Shown: positions 56,619 to 64,000 of the stretch, piece by piece
Layout of the letters: each line of letters opens with the position of its first letter
Numbering within the stretch: position 1 is the stretch's first letter
Assembly: GCF_032062135.1 (NCBI RefSeq)
Contig: NC_092862.1
Span: 69,771,398 to 69,835,397, forward strand
Direction: 5' to 3'
Source: Pyxicephalus adspersus
Taxonomy: Eukaryota; Chordata; Amphibia; Anura; Pyxicephalidae
Length of the DNA stretch: 64,000 nucleotides
Program-made: the position numbers and the translations under genes
Notes under the pieces: generated by a model
The model's input: only the letters and a program-made list of their open reading frames with translations
What the model was told of the DNA's origin: nothing
Database searches by the model: none

Positions 56619-57020
56619 ATGAACAAATCCTCGAACTTTCTAGACACCACAGTATCCATTGACAAGGACAGACGTCACATTTCAATTTCCAGGAAACTCA
56701 CTGACCATAGCTCCTATCTCTTTCTAGCTTCCACTTCCAACACACCAAACAAGCTCTCATGCACAGCAAGGCCCCTAGTGACCACAAGATATGTTCTGAC
56801 CCAGAAAAATCATCTGAGACTATTAGTAGAAACCATCAGTAAGAAAGTATACAACAACACAAGCATAAATGCTTCCTTGAAAACCAATATTTAAAAATTC
56901 AAGGAGATAAAAACAAACAGCCATGCACTCGTACTTACAACATACAATCCAGCACTTGAAGGGATAAGAAAGATAATCAAAAAGCTAATGATGACAAAGA
57001 AAAAGAAAGAAAATGTTTCT
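56619..57020 (+). pseudogene. Penelope-like element, RT-to-linker fragment
   Basis: The frame has NFLDTTVSIDKDRRHISISR, KLTDHSSYLFLAS, SCTARPLVTTRYVLTQK, the Penelope sequence that follows the RT active site (FLDTTVxIDxG, Y-x-K-P-T-D). After a stop and frame change, YNPALEGIRKIIKKL at about 56940-56985 matches the next Penelope block (YxPxLPxLRxIIxK). It differs clearly from the element at 4245-7656, so it is another family. RT core and GIY-YIG are absent. Confidence 0.7.
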
Positions 57021-59964
57021 CACTAACCATATTCTGATGTTGAATTATTAGTGATTGCTAATCTCATTGATATCACATGATAGTATAACGCTGCACTTTC
57101 CCTGCTACTTTTTTGACACTGAGCACACATTTCAGTTCTCGTGGGTCACTCTATTCTGATCAGTTTGTACACAGATACTAATACTACTCAAAAAAAAAAG
57201 TGTTACACTGAACATTTACTTTGTGATATACAGCTTCTTTTATTCCTGGTTTAGTAGTAACTAATTGCATTTTTTTTTCTTTTCAAGAAGAAACAGAGCC
57301 TTTGAAAGTAAATATTGCTTTCAACTTTCAAAGTGTACGTATATATTTTGTAATCCTGCTCCATGTTGAACCCAATTAATATAAAGTTCTGCTTTTTTTT
57401 TCTTTAAGGTTTATTGCATTTTTTTTCAATTTTTTTCATTTTTTTTAGCTAGGTGAAACCTTCATTGCAATGAATCTAGTAGTTATTCATGATGTTTAAC
57501 GGAATTTTGTCTGTGGTAATTACAACAGAAAAAAAAGAAAACATGTCCTCTGGATTAAATTTTCTCCCCCTGTAAAAAACGCCCCTTTATACTAGTCACC
57601 TGCTTAGTGGATGGGTAATGTGTAAATATTTCCCACTTCCCGAAATCTTCCTGTGCTGTAATTTCCCCACCCCCAGCATCTCCATAGTTTATCCATAGCA
57701 TTTATAGAATGTTTCATGGAGGAGCTTGGTTTTCCAGTAAGAAAGACTTACAATGCCTAATAAAGTCTATTCTTTAAAAAAAAAAAAAAAAAAAGCTAAA
57801 GGTAAGCTGAAAAGACCAAGATAACAGAGGACGAAAAACTGAAAGAAAGGCCCCAATTTTGGACCTTAGGAAACCATCCAACCTCTGACATAAACTTATA
57901 AGCAGGAAACTTCACTCAGACGATTAGATGAAAACAAAGAGAAACAAAAATCAGAATAGGCATAGGAAATCAGTGCAGATTACAATAATATCTGTCACAA
58001 CCTGGCCACTGTATTGAAGATATGAATGTATTTGTTCTTGAAGGAAAGCTTAGAAATACTCAGGAAAGGAAACTCTTTCAACTTTGATTGCTAATTTTGT
58101 TTGACACAAAATGTAACAGACTGAATGTGGACCTCAACTTTCGAAAACACAATCAAATAGTTTTTGGAGGCTTACCATTCTCACCTCTATGACTCTCTTT
58201 ACCCCACCCCCAAATCCCAATGTCCGCTTTTCTAGTCCTTAACTGATTAACATTCTCACATATGGACCGCTTTTACATTTGCTGTTGTAATCCACATCCT
58301 GCTTCCAGGTGCATAACAAATTGCTGCTATGTTGTTGGGAGTGGCAATCCACACCACACGTAAATGCATTTGCCCATGTTGCCCTTGCATTTGCAGTGCA
58401 GTTCTTGCTACAAAATGGTTCCTAACCACTCCTATTAAGGTAAAGATTGATAGAGCCTGCTGTTCAACACCATGATCAAACGCAAATCTAAAATGAGCCT
58501 TATTAGCCTTTGTTGTCAGTCTTCTTTGCTCTAGTTTATTGTTGTCTTTACAGAATTATTAAAATTATGCCTAACCTTTGTGTGTCAGTAGTGCTTGAGC
58601 AGTGAAGGGAGTTCAATCCACCTAAAATTTATAAGTACAATAACAAAGTTTGGTGCCTGGAACCAAGGTAAATATATTATTTGTGGTACACACCCCTTAT
58701 TAATAGATATGAAGAGTGTGACACTAAAAGTTTGATTTTTTAAATAATACGTTTACCAGTATTAAACAATGAGCCCTTTAACCATATATAATATAACAAT
58801 AAACCATTTTTACAATATTTTTAAAAATACCTTTTTTACATATATGTAAATTGCCATTGGTTCTTACAGTCACCTCCTTCAGTAAACAAAGAACACCAAG
58901 ATTGTGCCGTCCCTTCATGAAACAGCACGAAGTAAGTACCAGGAGGTCGGGTAGGCAAATCCACCCCGAGGGGTTGCATAGAAGTTGAATAGAGTGAAAC
59001 AAATCAATTATAGTGCAATTAATAATTGCTATACCAAAGTCAAAAGTTAAAACAAACTATACATTTACAAATTGATCACCCTGACACATGTTAAAAAAAA
59101 TGCAGTAAAGGTATGATTAGTAAAAAAATAAATTAATTGTGATATACATCTATTATAATAATAACATACATTATAATATTAAAAGAATAGAGGGATAACC
59201 TCACCTGTGTGCTGATGTCCTTCCCATTTATTTACAGGCTGAAATCAGAAAATAAGTCAGTCTTTTCTTCAGTAAAAAAAGAAAAAGGAATGTTACCAGC
59301 ATGGTTTTGCAGTCTATAAGGACTAAAAGTACATTTCATGCCTGGATAGACATAAATACAAATTCTTTGGCAAGTAAAACATCTCATATATATATAATTC
59401 ATTCTTGTTTTCTACTGTTTGGTTGACGTTTATCTTTAAGTGCTTTAGGAAAAAGCAACCAATTTTATTTCTTAAACTATTAGGTTTGATTTTAAAAATA
59501 AAAATAATTTTGCTTAAAAATATTTTAATCATTCCAAAGTATGGCAACTGCAAATCTTTAATTTAAAAAATATATTATTTTAAAAAATGCATATATGTTT
59601 GGATATACCACATATCAAACTTAATGCCAAACCATTTTCTGCTGTTTTTTTTTTTGTTTTTTGAGGGGGGGGTTACACTATTTAGGAATTTAAGATTCTC
59701 TTTGAAGATGGCATGTAGGAGTTATCGTTTGAACGTCCTTTTCTAAAGATAACCTGCATTACTGAGAAATATTTAAAAGAATCTCATTATTCATTGCAAT
59801 ATGTAGTACATGGATTATAAGAACATTGTGGTAATCTCTAAAACCTAGAGACATTTCTCTGATTAGTATTCAATTTCTGTACTATGTATTCTCTGCCCTT
59901 TAAACTGTTTATGTAATATTCTAACCAAGAAACAGCTGATATTTAACTAAATCATATATATCTC
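57021..59964. other. no gene recognised
   Basis: AT-rich with several poly-A or poly-T runs (for example 57777-57794). A 74-codon minus frame at 58778-59002 holds GC-richer sequence but no motif I know. Confidence 0.4.
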
Positions 59965-60095
59965 TTGACATCAGACATTCCCTTAAACATTCCCTCATGA
60001 AAATCCTCCAGGTCCATGTGTTTCAATCCTAGAAATAATTCCCACCAGGGAATGTTTGAGGAAATGTCAGATTCCCTGTTTTTTAAATAGAGCCT
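59965..60095 (+). mobile_element. short palindromic repeat, GGGAATGTTTGAGG family
   Basis: ACATTCCCTTAAACATTCCC, CTCCAGGTCCATGTGTTTC, CCACCAGGGAATGTTTGAGG and AAATGTCAGATTCCCTG correspond to the copy at 19555. Its two ends are partly inverted to each other. Confidence 0.65.
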
Positions 60096-60402
60096 AAAAT
60101 TTCAGTAACAAATGTGGTCTTCCCCAGAACTGCCAAATACAGTTTTTGGAACATAAGAGGAAGGTCAACAAGTAGAACATCTCTCACCTCCCTACTCATC
60201 TCTGTAATCAGACTCTACAAACCTAGGATGTGGTTACTTCTTCAACCAGAATATTCATTGCCACTTTTACAACCTAACTTAGACTACAAGTAAAATGGCT
60301 CCCAGAATCCTACTGGTATATCTGGGTTATTTTGTCCAGGTGCAAAAAACTATCTAGTAGTTGCCCACTGGTGGGCGAGTTAGTCAGTCCTTTAATTCTA
60401 AT

Positions 60403-61222
60403 TGTCACACCTGGGACTATATGAGCACTAGGGGGTGCTACAGGTTGCCCAAAAGTGGTGTGAGCCCTGGGAAGGGCCAAGGTGCAGAGTCTAATTGGCA
60501 ACCAGGTCTCCAAAAGTTGTGTAAGCCCTAAGAAGGGCCAAGGCACAGAGTCTAATTGGCAACCAGGTCTTTGCCAGAGCCTCTAGTAGTGAGAATGTTG
60601 CGCTGCTGGTTACCTCAAGGTTTGCGGTCCTTAGGCACAAAACGGTTGGCAGGAGGATACACGGTACCAAATCACAGAGGAATTGTAATGGATGGCCAGG
60701 GTTAAGGCAGGCAGCAAGCAAGGGAGGTGGGGTCACTAGCCTGGGGTCAAATGCCAGGGATCCAGGAACTAGACACCAGTAACACAGGGGCCAATGCAGA
60801 CATAGGGAACACAGGAGTCAATGGAAACAACAGGAGGCACAGGTGACACAGGAATATCCACAGACAGAGAGGAACACTGGAACATCACAAATGAAAATTG
60901 GCTGGAAACAACAGAGTGCAACAAGTAGTTAACACAGGAGCTGGACAGGGCAAATACTGAATTAAGCAATAGGTGTAGAGGAATTGTTCAGCAAAGCTAG
61001 GGGTTTGGCAATAGTGGAGACACATTGCACGAACCCTGAGTGCTGTGTCTGAGCTAACTATGTCGCCAGGGCTGATTATTAGGCTATTTTCTGATTGGCC
61101 AGTGGGTTTGGTGAAACTGATAAAGCATGAGAGCGTAGGAACAGCCAGAGACAGAACTCCCCGCATGCGCAGGAGAGAGACGCCTGCACTTTAGTGAGGA
61201 AAAGGTAAATGTGACCCTAACA
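60403..61222 (-). mobile_element. probable LTR
   Basis: On the minus strand it begins TGTTAGGGTCACATTTACC and ends CCCAGGTGTGACA (TG...CA). It is GC-richer than its flanks and contains two tandem copies of a roughly 68-bp unit with GGGCCAAGG(T/C)(G/A)CAGAGTCTAA and TTGGCAACCAGGTCT (60443-60573). I see no target duplication at these limits, so either the ends are slightly wrong or one end is lost. Frames inside are not recognised. Confidence 0.5.
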
Positions 61223-63414
61223 ACTCCTTGAGAGCCTGTCAATTGTTTGTAATAATTTCTGGCAAGATGGCTCATGTATGATTCAAGGAAAAGACAAATG
61301 GTCTTTTACGGGGTTAGTCAACCTAGTGGATTGTACTTCTGGTTTATGCTTACTGCATTTCCAAATGCAGAGCTGTCACCGCAGCTGGTGCTAACGTCCC
61401 TATATTAACAGCATTTTTGTTATGCCAGGTAAATGTGCTCAAACTTTGGTTTTGTTTTCCTGAATTGATAGTACAGAAATTAAGTAGCATACAATATCTA
61501 CTAAACTAATTAGTAATAATCTGCTTAAAACCACATTTGCATACATTGGTTTACTCTAGTCCTATCAGGGCAGTCTGAGCTGTGGAATATTTAATATCGT
61601 TTAAAAAGTCTTTGTATTTAAGGTTTTTGTATATACATCAAAGTATTTTTTTTAATAACTTACTGCTGGTGATGTCTTTTCTTCTCTGTAGCACTTATTA
61701 AAATCTGGTAAAAAATACAATAGGAGCATTTATTCATCTACTAAAGTTTTTAGTTTTGTAATAAATATGTCCAAAGGCTCCTCTTTCTATTGTCATTTCA
61801 AACCCCGGGCATTACTTACACAAGGCTTTGCTAAAGAATGTCATTAAAAGTTGCAGAGAAAAGTAAAAAAAAAAAGACAAATCCTTTGTCTTGAACTCTG
61901 AAAAACATCTTACTAACTGGGAGGCTAAATATTAACCAATAATTTGTCTTCTTTGAAATTTAATTATTTTACCTCTTTTATTTAATTCAAACAAATGAAG
62001 GGACCAAACTTTTGAATGGCGATAGGTCATAATCAGAAATAAAATGTGTCTTTAAGCCATGTGAAAAGCAAAAACTTAAAAAACAATATTAATAATGATA
62101 TCAACAATCTGAAATATAAATCAGCAATGGTATTATAGCTAAAACTAGCATTCAGACAAATAGGTACTACAAATATGTATTGATAGGTCTTGGCCAACAT
62201 TAAAACTAAGAGCCACAGACTGATTACAAGCTATTTGCTGGAAAATGATAACTAAAAAATATATTGGTGTTTATGCAAATTCCCCAAAAATGATAAATAA
62301 ATCCCTTAGAACTTTGAGGCCATGTTCAGACTAGCAGTCAGTTACCCAGTTACCACTCCTCAGTGCCTATTACCAACTATTTGGAGTCATTTTAGGTTGC
62401 AACTGCTTGGTTTTTGCAAACATTTGTCAATGCTTGTGAAATTGTTTGCAGAGTATTGAATTTTTTATTCATGCAGAAAGGCAAATGGTATGAATTTATT
62501 TTTTTTTGCCTTTTTGGATCCAGCATGGACTTCTGACACTGCAGATGAATCTTGTAGACTGCATCAGTAAGCAAGTGATCCAGCAGAGCACGCAGGTGCA
62601 TGAATTCACTGGCCAGGGAGTGGAAATAGATTGTTTTGCTGTTCTTTATGAGGATCCACACAAGCACACTGGAAGGTTCTTCAATGACACATGGATGACT
62701 ATTGCCAGCTTGGATCATCCATTGCATTGCATCCCACTATGCAGAAGACATATCTGAGGAATCATATTAGTCCTACAAAAGGACCACTGGTTAGTCTATG
62801 GTAAGCTACTTCTTCCCCTTCATTCTCTCTAAAAAGCCTTTAAAATGTATATTTTCCACTCCCACCATTTTTAACCTGATGTTTATGTCCCATAAAAAGA
62901 AAGATTTGATATTGATGAAAAGTCTGACGAGAACTTGCAATCTGTGACCTTTTTCCTGGGAAAATAATCATGCTGCCTCTACCAGAGACCAATTGGCAGA
63001 CTATTTAATGCCACTAGAAGCATAAATAATATGGTAAGACAACTATATGTAGTTTTCACCAATTTTTTTTTACGCTCACTTTAGGAGAAAGTGTTCAGCC
63101 AGTTTTTGGTCATCTCCACATATCCTTCCCTCCTTCCCCCGCCTTGATTCACAGTATTCACTTTGATTGTGGGATGGTGCATATATCCTTCGTATACACT
63201 ATGTAGTATAAAAACCAAAGCAACATTGGTGGTCTCTTATACCCATTCAGCTTTACATGATCAGTAAGGAAAGCCCTGTTTCCCAACTACTGTTTCCTGT
63301 CAGCAGAACTAGAACTTCCTGAAGACAGACAACTATTTACCATCATGACGTACCAATTAGAACTTTGTTCCTTACCCCATCCCCACACATTGATTATTTA
63401 ATCATGATTTTTAT
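61223..63414. other. no gene recognised
   Basis: A 111-codon minus frame at 62392-62727 overlaps an 83-codon plus frame; neither has a motif I can name, and the mutual openness suggests slightly GC-rich chance ORFs or an old element. The rest is AT-rich. Confidence 0.35.
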
Positions 63415-64000
63415 TTAACCACCTGGCCGTTAAACCTGACCTTGGTTCGGGGTAAAAACACTTGCAAAAAGTGTTAAACCCGAACTTTGTATGACAATCG
63501 GATTACAACTGAAAGAAAATACTTACCCGGTCCCCGCAGCTCCTCCGGACACTTCTGTCCTCTTCTGTCTTCTCCCGGCGAGTGCAGTGACGATCTCCGG
63601 GGTTTCCCGGTGATGTCGCTGCATGCGTCGGTGCGGGAGGCGGGGCGGGAAATTCAAATAACTTGTATTGAACTCAATACAAAAAAGCTGTATTGAGTCC
63701 AATACAAAGAAATCTTTATATAATATATATATATAATTGTATTATATATATATTATATAAGCTACTGTACAATTACATTACATTATACACTATTTTTTTT
63801 TTAAAGATTTTTTTTTTTGTTTTATAAAAAAAATTTTATTATTAAATTTATAAAATTTTGGACATATTTGGGTGAGTTATGCGGTAATTTGGTGAATTAT
63901 AAGTAATTATTGAGTAATTCAGTGAATTATAGCCTACAATTTAAAATAAATTTCCATGCAAAAAATTTAACACTTTTTGAATGGAAGTTCGGAAAGAATT
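63415..64000 (+). mobile_element. TTAA-family element, runs off the window
   Basis: Starts TTAACCACCTGGCCGTTAAA, then CTTGCAAAAAGTGTTAAACC, CCCCGCAGCTCCTCCGGACA, GAGTGCAGTGACGATCTCCG and GAACTCAATACAAAAAAGCT. Very similar to the copy at 49268 including the ATATAT and GTGAATTATAAGTAATTATT blocks, so both are relatively young. The right end is outside the window. Confidence 0.8.

Noticed and set aside
62392..62757. Overlapping 111- and 83-codon frames on opposite strands
   Set aside because: No family recognised and no splice or promoter context; recorded only in the gap entry.
1..64000. Host protein-coding exons or tRNA genes
   Set aside because: I looked for exon-like frames with splice sites outside repeats and for tRNA-like folds and found none convincing; weakly conserved small exons could still be missed by eye.

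Overview
The window looks like intergenic or intronic DNA from a large vertebrate genome, most likely an anuran amphibian. It is AT-rich, I found no convincing host coding exon, and nearly every reading frame that carries signal belongs to a transposable element. The mix points to a frog: a Penelope-like element with a GIY-YIG domain, a DIRS/Ngaro-type element with an SGNH-hydrolase frame, CR1 and L2 LINEs, PIF/Harbinger, hAT and mariner DNA transposons, solo LTRs and many short inverted-repeat elements. The species is an inference.

Layout. 1-2589: nothing recognised. 2590-7656: a decayed Penelope-like element (minus strand) with a type-I hammerhead-like fold in its 3' part, inserted into a PIF/Harbinger element (7657-about 11010). 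The Harbinger copy carries three genes: a Myb/SANT-like gene with tandemly copied mini-exons (minus), a MADF/BESS gene (plus), and the DDE transposase (minus). The last two are interleaved, each having an exon inside the other's intron. 11100-14810: a short DNA element, then a 151-bp satellite containing an inverted LINE fragment, then a 75-bp tandem repeat. 15880-17880: a broken CR1-type LINE. 19100-22080: short repeats. 22084-22443: a fragment of an unnamed zinc-motif transposon-associated protein. 22445-25720: an internally deleted DIRS-type element (gag with CCCH finger, N-terminal reverse transcriptase, SGNH hydrolase).

26860-31620: non-autonomous hAT-like and TA-flanked elements, an L2 tail and a broken mariner. 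32951-33718: a solo LTR with a 5-bp target duplication. 35100-38385: short repeats, including one element nested in another. 41290-42240: 3' end of an L2-like LINE. 45202-46288: a second copy of the unnamed protein family, split by a solo LTR with its own 5-bp duplication. 47017-47600: a hAT transposase fragment. 48100-50198 and 63415-64000: copies of a TTAA-flanked non-autonomous family also seen at five other places. 53604-54089: a nearly perfect long inverted repeat with a second hairpin inside it. 56619-57020: a second Penelope-type fragment. 60403-61222: a probable LTR.

The genes do not form a host pathway. They are transposon machinery at different stages of decay, and insertions within insertions give a relative order of events. 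The most unusual structures are the interleaved Harbinger genes, the Myb mini-exon amplification whose frame runs on into the Penelope element, the hammerhead-like motif, and the 53.6-54.1 kb hairpin locus.
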